Below the pieces are notes generated by a model, which saw only the letters and a list, made by a program, of their open reading frames with translations, was not told where the DNA came from and did no database searches. Shown in pieces: positions 25,293-36,368 of a stretch of 64,000 nt of DNA (the first letter of the stretch is position 1; each line of letters starts with the position of its first letter). Position numbers and translations under genes: made by a program. The stretch is from NCBI RefSeq assembly GCF_002211285.1, contig NZ_LOKX01000023.1:310001-374000 (forward strand). Reading direction: 5' to 3'. The stretch comes from Rhizobium sp. R635 (GTDB lineage Bacteria; Pseudomonadota; Alphaproteobacteria; Rhizobiales; Rhizobiaceae).

Positions 25293-26888
25293 CTATCGAT
25301 TGTCTTCGAGGATCATCGCGGCCGCCTTCTCAGCGATCATGATCGTCGGCGAATTGGTGTTGCCCGAGGTGATCGACGGCATCACCGAGGCGTCGGCGAT
25401 CCTGAGCTTGCCGAGCGCGCGCAGTTTCAGCCGGGGATCGACGACGCTGTCCCGGTCTGCGCCCATGCGGCAGGTGCCGACGGGATGGAAGATCGTCGTG
25501 CCGATATCGCCCGCCGCCCGCTCCAGATCGGCCTCCGTCTGATAGCTGGGGCCGGGCTTGAATTCCTCCGGCCGGAAACGGGCGAAGGAAGGCTGCGCGA
25601 CGATCTTGCGCGTCAACCGTATGGAACGGACAGCTATGTCACGATCGCGCTGCGTCGAGAGGTATTTCGGGCTGATCGTCGGCTGGGCGGCGAAATCCGG
25701 GCTCGACAGATGCACCGAACCCCGGCTTTCCGGCCTCAGATTGCAGACGCTCGCCGTGATCGCCGGGAAGGGATGGACGGGATCGCCGAACTTCTCCAGT
25801 GAGACCGGTTGCACGTGATATTGCAGATCAGGCGTCTCCCGGTCCGGACCCGAACGGGTGAAGATACCGAGCTGGCTCGGCGCCATCGCCATCGGGCCGG
25901 AGCGGCGCACGAGATATTCGAGCCCGATCGCCGCCTTGCCGATCAGCTTGGTCGCCTTCTCGTTCAAGGTCGGAACGCCGGTCACTTTGTAGGCGAGGCG
26001 CAGTTGCAGATGATCCTGCAGGTTCTCGCCGACGCCTTTCACCTCGGTGACGACATCGACGCCCGCCTGCCGCAGCACCTCGCCCCTGCCGATGCCGGAC
26101 AGTTCCAGAATATGCGGCGAGCCGATCGAGCCGGCGGAAAGAATGGTTTCCCGAGCCGCATAGGCGCGTTTGGCGACGCCATCATGCTGGAACTCGACGC
26201 CGGCAATGGCCCCCTCCTCCACCAGCAGCCGGCGGACCTGGGCTTTGGTCAAAACGGTCAGGTTCGCGCGCTTCATTGCCGGGCGCAGAAAGGCCTTGGA
26301 GGTGTTCCAGCGAATGCCGGAGCGCTGGTTGACGTCGAAATAGCCGGAGCCCTCGTTGCTGCCGCGGTTGAAATCCGCCGTCTCCGGAATGCCTGCTTCC
26401 CTCGCCGCCTGCTGGAAGGCATCGAGCACGGCCCAGCGCACCCGCGCCTTCTCGATGCGCCATTCGCCGCCGGCGCCATGCATGTCATCGGCGCCGCGAT
26501 AAAAATCCTCGGATTTCGTGAAGAAGGGCAGAATATCGTCCCAGCCCCAGCCGGTGCAGCCCATCTGCCGCCAGAGGTCGTAATCGCGGGCCTGGCCGCG
26601 CATGTAGATCATGCCGTTGATCGACGAACAGCCGCCGAGCACCTTGCCGCGGGGATAGGTGAGCGCCCGGCCGTTCAGCCCCGCTTCCGGCGCCGTGGTG
26701 AAGCACCAGTCGGTGCGCGGATTGTTGATGCAATAGAGATAGCCCACAGGAATGTGGATCCAGTGGTAGTTGTCGCTGCCGCCAGCTTCCAATAGCAGCA
26801 CCCGGCTCCTGCCGTCTGCGGATAAGCGGTTGGCAAGCACGCAGCCGGCGCTGCCTGCCCCGATGATGATGTAGTCGTAGCGCTCCAT
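25293..26888 (-). CDS. GMC family FAD-dependent oxidoreductase (alcohol/choline dehydrogenase-like)
   Basis: A 531-residue glucose-methanol-choline oxidoreductase. The FAD-binding start is YDYIIIGAGSAGCVLANRLS, with LLLEAGGSDNYHW after it. The GMC signatures GGCSSINGMIYMRGQ and GSIGSPHILELSGIG are present, and the active-site His lies in FHPVGTCRMG near the C terminus, followed by the conserved Asn of GNTNSPTIMIAEKAA. It likely oxidises a primary alcohol to an aldehyde using FAD. The ATG at 26888 starts exactly at the FAD motif; the longer frame is a shadow of livM. It sits in a probable operon with the liv transporter and the mmsB-like gene. Confidence 0.9.
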   Translation of the reverse strand: MERYDYIIIGAGSAGCVLANRLSADGRSRVLLLEAGGSDNYHWIHIPVGYLYCINNPRTDWCFTTAPEAGLNGRALTYPRGKVLGGCSSINGMIYMRGQARDYDLWRQMGCTGWGWDDILPFFTKSEDFYRGADDMHGAGGEWRIEKARVRWAVLDAFQQAAREAGIPETADFNRGSNEGSGYFDVNQRSGIRWNTSKAFLRPAMKRANLTVLTKAQVRRLLVEEGAIAGVEFQHDGVAKRAYAARETILSAGSIGSPHILELSGIGRGEVLRQAGVDVVTEVKGVGENLQDHLQLRLAYKVTGVPTLNEKATKLIGKAAIGLEYLVRRSGPMAMAPSQLGIFTRSGPDRETPDLQYHVQPVSLEKFGDPVHPFPAITASVCNLRPESRGSVHLSSPDFAAQPTISPKYLSTQRDRDIAVRSIRLTRKIVAQPSFARFRPEEFKPGPSYQTEADLERAAGDIGTTIFHPVGTCRMGADRDSVVDPRLKLRALGKLRIADASVMPSITSGNTNSPTIMIAEKAAAMILEDNR

Positions 26889-26920
26889 GCCCCTCACGAA
26901 ACTCCAGATGCTTTCTGCTT

Positions 26921-27013
26921 CCCTCTCCCCGTGGGTCGGGGAGAGGGACAGACGCAGCGCCACCGCCCATCTCTTTTCCGGGGGAAGAGGGTTCCTTCCC
27001 GGAAAGAGAGAGG
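26921..27013. repeat. palindromic element between livM and the GMC oxidoreductase gene
   Basis: CCCTCTCCCCG (26921-26931) pairs perfectly with CGGGGAGAGGG (26937-26947). A second near-palindrome, from CTCTTTTCCGGG to CCCGGAAAGAGAG, fills about 26971-27010. It resembles the other rhizobial mosaic elements in this window and occupies the gap between two co-directional genes. Confidence 0.65.
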
Positions 27014-27022
27014 TCCGCCCGT

Positions 27023-28021
27023 TCAGCGGCGATAGACGAAGCCCAGTTTCCGCCCCAGCCGCGAAGCGTAGAATTCGCCGATGATGCCGCGGCGGAAGAT
27101 CAGCACGCAGACCATGAAGACGATGCCGGTGATGATCGTCACCGGGAATTCCGAGGTGGCGAGGTAGTTTTCCAGCGCCACCACCAGCCCCGCGCCGAAA
27201 AGCGGGCCGATCAGCGTGCCGATGCCGCCGAGCAGCGTCATCAGGATCACCTCGCCCGACATCTGCCAGGCGACGTCGGTAAGCGTCGCGAACTGGAAGA
27301 CAAGCGATTTCACCGCGCCCGCCAGCCCGGCAAGCGCCGCCGACATGACGAAGGCGCCGAGCTTGTAGCGCGCCACGGAATAGCCGAGCGAGATCGCCCG
27401 TTGCTCGTTCTCGCGGATCGACTTCAGGATCATGCCGAAGGGCGAGTTGATGAAGCGCCAGATGATCAGGATGCCGATCAGGAAGACGGCCAGCACGAAA
27501 TAATACATGTTGGTCGAGTTGTTCAGATCGATGAAGCCGAAGAGGTGGCCGCGCGGCACCGATTGAATGCCGTCCTCGCCTTCGGTGAACTCCGCCTGCA
27601 GGCAGAAGAAGAAGAACATCTGCGACAGCGCCAGCGTGATCATCGCGAAATAGATGCCCTGCCGGCGAATGGCGAAGAAGCCCATGACCAGGCCGAGGAA
27701 CGCTGCGCCCGCCACGCCGATCAGGATGCCGAGTTCCGGTGGCAGCCCCCATGCCTTCACCGTGTAGGCGGTGAAATAGGCCGCCCCGCCGAAGAAGGTG
27801 GCATGGCCGAAGGAAAGCAGGCCGGTATAGCCGAGCAGCAGGTTGAAGGCGCAGGCGAACAGCGCGAAGCAGAGCAGCTTCATCAGGAAGATCGGATAGA
27901 AGAAGAACGGCGCCAGCAGCAGGAGCAGCAGCCCGGCAAGGAGGAAGCCCGCCTGGACCGAAAGGGCGGTCCGGCTTTTTTCCGTTCGGATGGTTTCGGT
28001 GATGTCAGCCATGTCAAGCAT
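27023..28021 (-). CDS. livM: branched-chain amino acid-type ABC permease LivM
   Basis: A 332-residue membrane permease of the LivM family with about ten hydrophobic segments. The conserved LLGYTGLLSFGHATFFGGAA and AFVMSAALAGLAGAVKS are typical. It pairs with LivH to form the channel. The first ATG (28021) overlaps the livH stop by 8 bases; an ATG at 28012 is possible. The liv-family name reflects transporter type; the compound carried need not be an amino acid, since catabolic enzymes for an alcohol or hydroxyacid follow. Confidence 0.92.
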   Translation of the reverse strand: MLDMADITETIRTEKSRTALSVQAGFLLAGLLLLLLAPFFFYPIFLMKLLCFALFACAFNLLLGYTGLLSFGHATFFGGAAYFTAYTVKAWGLPPELGILIGVAGAAFLGLVMGFFAIRRQGIYFAMITLALSQMFFFFCLQAEFTEGEDGIQSVPRGHLFGFIDLNNSTNMYYFVLAVFLIGILIIWRFINSPFGMILKSIRENEQRAISLGYSVARYKLGAFVMSAALAGLAGAVKSLVFQFATLTDVAWQMSGEVILMTLLGGIGTLIGPLFGAGLVVALENYLATSEFPVTIITGIVFMVCVLIFRRGIIGEFYASRLGRKLGFVYRR

Positions 28022-28901
28022 CCCGGCCGAAGAGGCCCGCGGGCCTGATGAGAAGCACGATCGCCATGATGACGAAGATCACGATGTTGGAAGCCTCGGG
28101 ATAGAAGACCTTGGTCAGGCCCTCGGCAATGCCGAGCACATAACCGGTGATGATCGCGCCCATGATCGATCCCATGCCGCCGACCACGACCACGGCGAAG
28201 ACGACGATGATCATGTTCGAGCCCATCAGCGGCGAGACCTGGTAGATCGGCGCCGCCAGCACGCCGGCAAAGGCGGCAAGCCCGGCGCCGAGCGCATAGG
28301 TCAGCGTCAGCAGCACCGGCACGTTGACGCCGAAGACCTGCACCAGCACGGCGTTTTCGGTGGCGGCCCTGAGATAGGCCCCGAGCTTGGTCTTCTCGAT
28401 CAGCAGCCATGTGCCGAGGCAGACGACGAGCGAGACGACGACCACCCAGCCGCGATAGATCGGCAGGAACATGAAGCCGAGATTGGCCCCGCCGGCAAGC
28501 GCCGCCGGCGTCGCATAGGGTTGGCCGGACGAGCCGTAAAGATAGCGGAAGGTGCCTTCGACCGCGAGCGCCAGCCCGAAGGTAAAGAGCAGGCCGTAGA
28601 GCGGATCGAGATCGTAGAGCCGGCGCAGGAGCAGCCGCTCGATGACGGCGCCGGCAAGGCCGACGATGACGGGCGCCAGGATCAGCGACGGCCAATAGCC
28701 GATACCGGCATAGGTGAGCAGCAGATAGGCGGCGAAGGCGCCGAGCATATATTGGGCGCCGTGAGCGAAGTTGATCACCCTGAGCAGGCCGAAAATGATG
28801 GCGAGGCCGAGGCTGAGCAGCGCGTAGAACGAGCCGTTGATCAGACCGACCAGCAATTGGCTTAACAGGCCCTGCAAGCTAACACCGAAGATCATCGTCA
28901 T
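28014..28901 (-). CDS. livH: branched-chain amino acid-type ABC permease LivH
   Basis: A 295-residue LivH permease with typical motifs LLVGLINGSFYALLSLGLAI, FGLLRVINFAHG and VVGGMGSIMGAIITGYVLG. GGGAG precedes the ATG at 28901, while the longer frame adds 28 residues read from the livF region. It is the partner of LivM. The gene lies 4 bases after livF and overlaps livM, so all are expected to be co-transcribed. Confidence 0.93.
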   Translation of the reverse strand: MTMIFGVSLQGLLSQLLVGLINGSFYALLSLGLAIIFGLLRVINFAHGAQYMLGAFAAYLLLTYAGIGYWPSLILAPVIVGLAGAVIERLLLRRLYDLDPLYGLLFTFGLALAVEGTFRYLYGSSGQPYATPAALAGGANLGFMFLPIYRGWVVVVSLVVCLGTWLLIEKTKLGAYLRAATENAVLVQVFGVNVPVLLTLTYALGAGLAAFAGVLAAPIYQVSPLMGSNMIIVVFAVVVVGGMGSIMGAIITGYVLGIAEGLTKVFYPEASNIVIFVIMAIVLLIRPAGLFGRDA

Positions 28902-28905
28902 CTGG

Positions 28906-29606
<701 letters not shown>

Positions 29607-29607
<1 letters not shown>

Positions 29608-30389
29608 CAATGCTCCTCCGTGCCCATGTAGGCCACGCGGACGCGCTCGTCCTGGCTGACGGTGGCATAGTCGCCTTCCGCGAGGATCTCGCCGCGCTGA
29701 AGCACGGTGACGTGCTGGCAGATATTGGCGACGACGGAGAGATTGTGCTCGACCATCAGCACGGCCCGATCGCGGGCGACGTCGCGAATGATCGATGAGA
29801 CGACGCCGACATCCTCATGCCCCATGCCGGCCATCGGTTCGTCGAGCAGCAGCACCTTCGGATCGAGCGCCAGCGTCGTGGCGATCTCCAGCACGCGCTT
29901 ACGGCCATAGGAAAGATCGGCGGCGATATGGTCGCGTTCCTTGGAAAGCCCGACGCTGGCAAGCAGTTGCTCGGCGCGCTCGTTCAGCCGGTCGAGCGCC
30001 GAGAGAGGCCGCCAGAACTGGGTGGAGAGGTTGTTCGGCCGCTGCAGCGCCACGCGCACATTGTCGAGCACGGAGAGGTGCGGAAAGACCGCCGAAATCT
30101 GGAAAGAGCGCACCAGCCCCATGCGCGCCACCTTATCGGGCGCGGTGCCGGTGATATCGGTGCCCATCAGGGTGATCGTTCCCGCCGTCGGCTGCAGGAA
30201 CTTCGTCAAGAGGTTGAAGACCGTCGTCTTGCCGGCGCCGTTCGGGCCGATCAGTGCATGCACGCTGGCGTCATGCACGTCGAGATCGACGTTCTTGACG
30301 GCCGTGAAGCCGCCGAAATCGCGGCGCAGGCCGCGGGCGGATAGGACCACCCGCGGCTTTGCCTGAGTTTCAATTGCGGAAACCGCCAT
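29607..30389 (-). CDS. livG: branched-chain amino acid-type ABC ATPase LivG
   Basis: A 260-residue ABC ATPase of the LivG type. It has Walker A GPNGAGKTTVFN, the LivG-specific GLVRSFQISAVFPHLSVLDN, a variant signature DLSYGRKRVLEIATTLA and Walker B VLLLDEPMAGMGHEDV. The ATG at 30389 has a weak ribosome site; the longer frame carries an extension of 31 residues derived from the upstream gene. It is only 5 bases from the binding-protein gene, so it is read from the same message. Confidence 0.93.
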
Positions 30390-30394
30390 CGTGC

Positions 30395-31600
30395 TTACTT
30401 CACCAGATCGCAGCCGCTCTTGGCGGGATCGATATAGGCTTCCTTGCCGGGAATGGTGGCGAGAACGTTGAAGTAATCCCACGGTTCCTTGCTTTCTGAA
30501 GGCTTCTTGACCTGCAGCAGGTACATGTCGTGGATCATGCGGCCATTGGCGCCGACCGTGCCGCCGCGCCCGAAGACGTCGTCGACGGGCATGTCATGCA
30601 GCAGCTTGGCGACGGCTTCCGTATCATCGGTGCCGGCCTTCTGCACCGCCTTCAGATATTGCGTCACCGCCGAATAGGTGCCGGCGTGGATCATGTTCGG
30701 CATCTTGCCGGTGCGGTCGAAGAACTTCTTGGCGAAGGCGCGGCTTTCGTCGTCGCGGTTCCAGTAGAAGCCTTCCGTCAGCGTCAGCCCCTGCGCCGCT
30801 TCGAGGCCGAGACCGTGCACTTCGGCAAGCGTGAAGAGCAGCGCCGCCAGATGCTGGCCGCCCTGGGTGATGCCGAATTCGGCCGCCTGCTTGATGGCAT
30901 TCGAGGTGTCGAGACCGGCATTGGCAAGGCCGATCACCTTGGCGCCGGAGGATTGCGCCTGCAGCAGGAAGGACGAGAAGTCCTGCGTCGACAGCGGGTG
31001 GCGAACCGAGCCGACGACAGTGCCGCCGCTCGCCTTGACGTAATCGGTGGTCTGCTGTTCCAGCGAATAGCCGAAGGCATAGTCGGCAGTCAGGAAGAAC
31101 CAGCTGTCGCCGCCCTGCTTGACGAGCGCGCCGCCGGTGCCGACGGCCAAGGCATGCGTGTCGTAGGCCCAGTGGAAACCGTAAGGCGAGCAGGCCTTGC
31201 CGGTCAGATCCGTCGTCGCAGCACCGGTGACGATGTCGATCTTCTTCTTTTCCTTGCCGATCGCCTGCACGGCGAGCGCCACGGAGGAGGTCGTCAGTTC
31301 CATGATCGCGTCCACCTGCTCGGTGTCGTACCATTGGCGGGCGATGTTGGAGGCGATGTCAGGCTTGTTCTGGTGGTCGGCATCGACGATCTCGACCGGT
31401 ACACCCAGCACCTTGCCGCCGAAATCCTCGACCGCCATCTTGGCGGCTTCGACGGAAGACTTGCCGCCGAAGTCGGCGTAGACGCCCGACTGGTCGTTCA
31501 GAATGCCGATCTTGACCTTGCCGTCGGTCGCGCTCTGCGCGAGCACCGCAGTGCTGCTTGCAAGCAGAAATGCTACGGACGCAATGAAACTCTTTCGCAT
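30395..31600 (-). CDS. liv-type ABC substrate-binding protein
   Basis: A 401-residue periplasmic binding protein of the branched-chain amino acid family (LivJ/LivK fold). A signal peptide is evident (MRKSFIASVAFLLASSTAVLA). Then KVKIGILNDQSGVYADFGGK and the late motif MIHAGTYSAVTQYLKAVQ are typical of the clade found with amide, aromatic or alcohol uptake. GGAGGAGAG precedes the ATG. It is the first gene of the seven-gene run ending with the mmsB-like gene, and is divergent from a LysR regulator. The ligand is not determinable here. Confidence 0.92.
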   Translation of the reverse strand: MRKSFIASVAFLLASSTAVLAQSATDGKVKIGILNDQSGVYADFGGKSSVEAAKMAVEDFGGKVLGVPVEIVDADHQNKPDIASNIARQWYDTEQVDAIMELTTSSVALAVQAIGKEKKKIDIVTGAATTDLTGKACSPYGFHWAYDTHALAVGTGGALVKQGGDSWFFLTADYAFGYSLEQQTTDYVKASGGTVVGSVRHPLSTQDFSSFLLQAQSSGAKVIGLANAGLDTSNAIKQAAEFGITQGGQHLAALLFTLAEVHGLGLEAAQGLTLTEGFYWNRDDESRAFAKKFFDRTGKMPNMIHAGTYSAVTQYLKAVQKAGTDDTEAVAKLLHDMPVDDVFGRGGTVGANGRMIHDMYLLQVKKPSESKEPWDYFNVLATIPGKEAYIDPAKSGCDLVK

Positions 31601-31743
31601 ATTCTCTCCTCCCAGAGATTAGCCAGATTACGGTTCTGTTCAGATTTGGCCAGCCGCGCTCCTCAGAGCGGCCGACCCTCAGCTTACGATCAAGGAAATT
31701 CCACCTTGAAGCAACGGGTGGTTTACAACTAATTCCAAACAGT

Positions 31744-31765
31744 ATCTGTTCGTTTTTGAACAGAT
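31744..31765. promoter_or_regulatory. palindrome in the LysR promoter region
   Basis: ATCTGTTC (31744-31751) and GAACAGAT (31758-31765) form a perfect inverted repeat with a 6-base spacer. Another CTGTTC lies at 31636-31641, nearer the transporter gene. This suits autoregulation and activation by the LysR protein. The palindrome covers the more upstream of two possible LysR start codons. Confidence 0.6.
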
Positions 31766-31775
31766 GGGGATCGCG

Positions 31776-32729
31776 ATGACCAACCCACCGCAGTTTACTT
31801 GGGACGATCTTCAATTTTTTCTAGCCGTCGCCCGCACAGGACAGCTCTCGACGGCTGCCCGCCAGCTGCGCTCCAGCCATGCCACCGTGTCGCGCCGCAT
31901 CGACCGGCTGGAATTCACCCTCAAGGTCAAGCTCTTCGAGCGCAATCCGCGCGGCTACGTGCTGACATCAATGGGCACGCGCTTCATCGAGACGGCCGAG
32001 AAGATGGAGCAGGAGACCGAGCGGCTGCGCGCCGATCTCGCCGACGGCTCGATGGCGCAACGCGGCCTGGTGCGCCTCAGCGCGCCGGAGGGTTTTGCCA
32101 ATTTCTTCTTCGCGCCGGTGCTGCCGCGCTTCGCCGCCCGGCATCCGCATCTCTCGCTCGAACTGGTGACGATCCAGCAGATCATGTCGCTGTCGCGCAA
32201 GGAAGCCGATATCTCCGTCGTGCTCGACGAGCCGAAAGGCGGTCCCTATTTCGCCGAGAAGCTGACGGACTACCATCTGCAGATCTATGGCTCACGCGAC
32301 TATCTGGCAAAGGCTCCTGAGATCACCTGCCGCGACGACCTGCTCGGCCATCCCTTCGTCAGCTATATCGAAGAGATGATCTTCGCGCCGGGCCTGGACT
32401 ATCTCGGCGACGTGCATCCGCGCATCAAGCCGCAATTCCAGAGTTCCAGCATCTTCGCGCAGCTCACCGCTACCAGGAACGGCCTCGGCCTCTGTATCCT
32501 GCCCTATTTCTTCGCCAGCCGTTATCCCGAACTGGTGCGCGTGCTGCCCGAGGAGATCGACCTCAAGCGCCAGTACTGGATCACCTGCCACCGCGATCTG
32601 AAACAGGCGCCGCGCGTGCGCGCCGTCATGGATTTCCTGCGCGAGGCGGTGCGCGGCGAGGATGCGCGCTTCGTGCCGCCCTATGTCACCGCCGCCGGCC
32701 CGGCACGACGCACGAAGGCCGAAAGCTGA
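31776..32729 (+). CDS. LysR family transcriptional regulator
   Basis: A 317-residue LysR-type regulator. The DNA-binding domain is clear: WDDLQFFLAVARTGQLSTAA, RQLRSSHATVSRRIDRLE. The effector domain follows (RGLVRLSAPEGFANFFF onward). I chose the ATG at 31776, because an earlier in-frame ATG at 31764 lies within a palindromic site and lacks a good ribosome site. It is divergent from the liv-type operon and is its likely activator. The subgroup with short TVSRRIDRLE helices often controls catabolic transport genes. Confidence 0.9.
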   Translation: MTNPPQFTWDDLQFFLAVARTGQLSTAARQLRSSHATVSRRIDRLEFTLKVKLFERNPRGYVLTSMGTRFIETAEKMEQETERLRADLADGSMAQRGLVRLSAPEGFANFFFAPVLPRFAARHPHLSLELVTIQQIMSLSRKEADISVVLDEPKGGPYFAEKLTDYHLQIYGSRDYLAKAPEITCRDDLLGHPFVSYIEEMIFAPGLDYLGDVHPRIKPQFQSSSIFAQLTATRNGLGLCILPYFFASRYPELVRVLPEEIDLKRQYWITCHRDLKQAPRVRAVMDFLREAVRGEDARFVPPYVTAAGPARRTKAES

Positions 32730-33068
32730 TTATTTCAGAAATTCCGCCCGGTGCGGTGTGAAGGTATCGATCAGCCGACCCTTTTCCAGCGCCCGGACGC
32801 CGTGGACGAGATTGGGCGGCACGATGAAGCTGCCGCCCTGCCTGAGCAATTCGGTGCGGCCATCGATCGTCACTTCGAAGCTGCCTTCCGCCACATAACT
32901 TGCCTGGATATGCGGATGCGAATGAGCAGCACCCACCGCGCCGCTTTCGAAGGCCACTTCCACCATCATCATCTCGGGCAGATAGGTCATGATGCGCCTG
33001 GTGACGCCGGGCTCCGGATTGACCCATTCGGCGCCTTCGGCCGATACGAACAGATCGCTTGACGACAT
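32730..33068 (-). CDS. cupin domain protein
   Basis: A 112-residue single-domain cupin. The metal-binding pattern is visible: GAAHSHPHIQASYVAEGSFE with three His residues, and PPNLVHGVRALEKG as the second motif. The ATG at 33068 has a strong GAGGAGG site. Small cupins of this type bind a metal and may sense or isomerise a sugar or acid; the role here is unknown. It converges with the LysR gene (the two stop codons abut). Confidence 0.85.
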   Translation of the reverse strand: MSSSDLFVSAEGAEWVNPEPGVTRRIMTYLPEMMMVEVAFESGAVGAAHSHPHIQASYVAEGSFEVTIDGRTELLRQGGSFIVPPNLVHGVRALEKGRLIDTFTPHRAEFLK

Positions 33069-33240
33069 TTCCGCCTCCTCGTTCCAGAATCTTGCGCGCA
33101 AAGTGGATCATGCCGCGGCCTTTGAAAAGGGCCGAAAGGCACCTTTTGATGTGGGTCGACTTCTGTTGACGCAGTCGGCTGGCGGGTCTATGGCCAGATT
33201 GAACGAGGCAAGCCTGAATTCACGGTGAGGAGACGCCGCC

Positions 33241-34428
<1,188 letters not shown>

Positions 34429-34509
34429 ATAATCGGCAAATTTGCCACGCGCCTGACAATGTGCAACCTTCCCTGATTGCGGCACGAAGCCGGCGAAGAG
34501 GGGGATCGC

Positions 34510-34971
34510 ATGTTTCTGCTTCTTGCATTGCTGATCGGTGTCGTCTCGGGCCTTCGCACCATGACTGCGCCGGCCGCCGTTGCCTGGGGCGCGGCTCTCG
34601 GCTGGTTCGACGTGTCGCAGACGCCGCTTGCCTTCATGGGCTACCGCTGGACGCCGTGGATCTTCACGGTCCTCGCTGTGATCGAACTGATCGCCGACCA
34701 GTTGCCGTCAACGCCGTCGCGCAAGGTGCCGATGCAGTTCGCAGCCCGTATCGTCTCGGGCGCGCTCTCAGGCGCCGCGATCGGCGCGGCCAGCAGCCTG
34801 CTCTTCGGCGGGTTGGTCGCCGGCGTGATCGGCGCCGTGATCGGCACCTATGGCGGGGCGGCCGTCCGCGGCAGGCTTGCCGCCTCCTTCGGCAGGGATC
34901 TGCCGGCCGCCCTCATCGAGGATGCCGTCGCCGTCGTCGGCGCGGTGCTGATCGCGGGGGCCGTCGCATGA
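34510..34971 (+). CDS. DUF4126-like membrane protein
   Basis: A 153-residue hydrophobic protein with several likely membrane segments, including MFLLLALLIGVVSGLRTMTA, SGALSGAAIGAASSLL and the C-terminal AVVGAVLIAGAVA. The opening GVVSGLRTMTAPAAVAWG resembles the DUF4126 family, whose role is unknown. Small Gly/Ala repeats suggest tight helix packing. The ATG at 34510 follows GAGGGG. Its stop overlaps the start of the flavoprotein gene (ATGA), so the two are coupled and may work together at the membrane. Confidence 0.8.
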   Translation: MFLLLALLIGVVSGLRTMTAPAAVAWGAALGWFDVSQTPLAFMGYRWTPWIFTVLAVIELIADQLPSTPSRKVPMQFAARIVSGALSGAAIGAASSLLFGGLVAGVIGAVIGTYGGAAVRGRLAASFGRDLPAALIEDAVAVVGAVLIAGAVA

Positions 34972-36335
34972 AAAGCTTCGACGCCATCGTCATCGGCGCC
35001 GGCCAGGCCGGCCCGTCGCTTGCCGCCCGAATGGTCGACAAGGGCATGAAAGTGGCGCTGATCGAGCGCAAGTTCCTCGGCGGCACCTGCGTCAATGCCG
35101 GCTGCATGCCGACGAAGACGCTGGTCGCCAGCGCCCGCGCCGCCCATGTCGCAAGAAGCGGCGCGGCCTACGGCGTCAAAATCCCCGGCGAGGTCGCCGT
35201 CGACATGAAGGTGGTGAGAGCTCGCGCCGAAACCGTGACGATGAATGCCCGCAACGGCCTGATCGGCTGGCTCGGCGGCATGGACGGCATGAGCGTGATC
35301 TACGGTCATGCCCGCTTCGAAGGCCCGAAGACCGTCAGCGTCAACGGGGAGACGCTGACCGCACCGCGCATCTTCCTCAATGTCGGCGCGCGGCCCGTCA
35401 TCCCCGAACTGCCTGGTATCGACGATATCGATTACCTCACCAGCACCTCGATCATCGGGCTCGACACGCTGCCAAGGCATCTCGCCGTGATCGGCGGCAG
35501 CTATATCGGGCTGGAATTCGCGCAGATGTATCGCCGCTTCGGCGCCGAAGTGAGCGTCATCGAACACGGCCCGAAGCTCGCATCGCGCGAGGACGAGGAC
35601 ATATCGGACGCGATCGCCGAGATCCTGCGCGCCGAGGGTATCGATGTCCACACCGATGCCGGTAATATCGCGTTCGCTAGACATGGCGGCGGGGCGACCG
35701 TCACCGCCGGCTCCACGAAGATCGATGCGAGCCATGTGCTGATCGCCACCGGCCGCAAGCCGAACACCGACGATCTCGGCCTCGATGCCGCCGGTGTGGC
35801 TACGGATAAGCGCGGTTACATCACCGTCGACGACAGGCTCGCCACCAATGTCGAGGGCATCTTCGCGCTTGGCGACTGCAACGGCCACGGCGCCTTCACG
35901 CATACTTCCTACAATGATTTCGAGATTGCCGCCGCCAATCTGCTCGACGGCGATGACCGCAAGGTGTCGAGCCGCATCCTGGCCTATGCGCTCTATATCG
36001 ATCCGCCGCTCGGCCGCGTCGGGATGACCGAGAAGCAGGCGCGCGCCTCGGGGCGCAAGATCCTGGTCTCGACGCGCCCGATGAGCCGCGTCGGCCGGGC
36101 CAACGAACGCGGCGAGACCAAGGGCTTCATGAAAGTGATCGCCGACGCCGAGACCAAGGAGATACTCGGCGCGGCAATCCTGGGCATCGAAGGCGACGAA
36201 GTGATCCACGGCTTGATCGATGCGATGAATGCGGGAACGACCTATCAGACGCTGCAATGGTCGGTGCCGATCCATCCCACCGTGTCGGAACTGATTCCGA
36301 CGCTGCTTGGCGACCTGAAGCCGGTTCAGCCGTGA
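34968..36335 (+). CDS. mercuric reductase-like pyridine nucleotide-disulfide oxidoreductase
   Basis: A 455-residue class I flavoprotein disulfide reductase. FAD binding is at FDAIVIGAGQAGPSLAARMV. The redox-active pair is in GGTCVNAGCMPTKTL. The NAD(P) site is HLAVIGGSYIGLEFAQMYRR. The C-terminal active-site His-Glu dyad is present in IHPTVSELIPTLLG. The family includes mercuric reductase, dihydrolipoamide dehydrogenase and glutathione reductase-like enzymes. No MerA-type heavy-metal N-terminal domain or C-terminal Cys pair exists, so mercury reduction is unlikely. It is coupled to the DUF4126 gene and followed by DedA. Its substrate is unknown. Confidence 0.88.
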   Translation: MKSFDAIVIGAGQAGPSLAARMVDKGMKVALIERKFLGGTCVNAGCMPTKTLVASARAAHVARSGAAYGVKIPGEVAVDMKVVRARAETVTMNARNGLIGWLGGMDGMSVIYGHARFEGPKTVSVNGETLTAPRIFLNVGARPVIPELPGIDDIDYLTSTSIIGLDTLPRHLAVIGGSYIGLEFAQMYRRFGAEVSVIEHGPKLASREDEDISDAIAEILRAEGIDVHTDAGNIAFARHGGGATVTAGSTKIDASHVLIATGRKPNTDDLGLDAAGVATDKRGYITVDDRLATNVEGIFALGDCNGHGAFTHTSYNDFEIAAANLLDGDDRKVSSRILAYALYIDPPLGRVGMTEKQARASGRKILVSTRPMSRVGRANERGETKGFMKVIADAETKEILGAAILGIEGDEVIHGLIDAMNAGTTYQTLQWSVPIHPTVSELIPTLLGDLKPVQP

Positions 36336-36368
36336 CTTGACCTCGGGAAGAGCTGGAGGCGGGCGGGC

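Noticed and set aside
26888..27752. 288-residue N-terminal extension of the GMC oxidoreductase
   Set aside because: The extension is an out-of-frame reading of livM; the FAD motif begins directly at the 26888 start.
34968..36335. Mercuric reductase (merA)
   Set aside because: No heavy-metal domain, no C-terminal Cys pair and no mer genes nearby; only the general flavoprotein family is supported.
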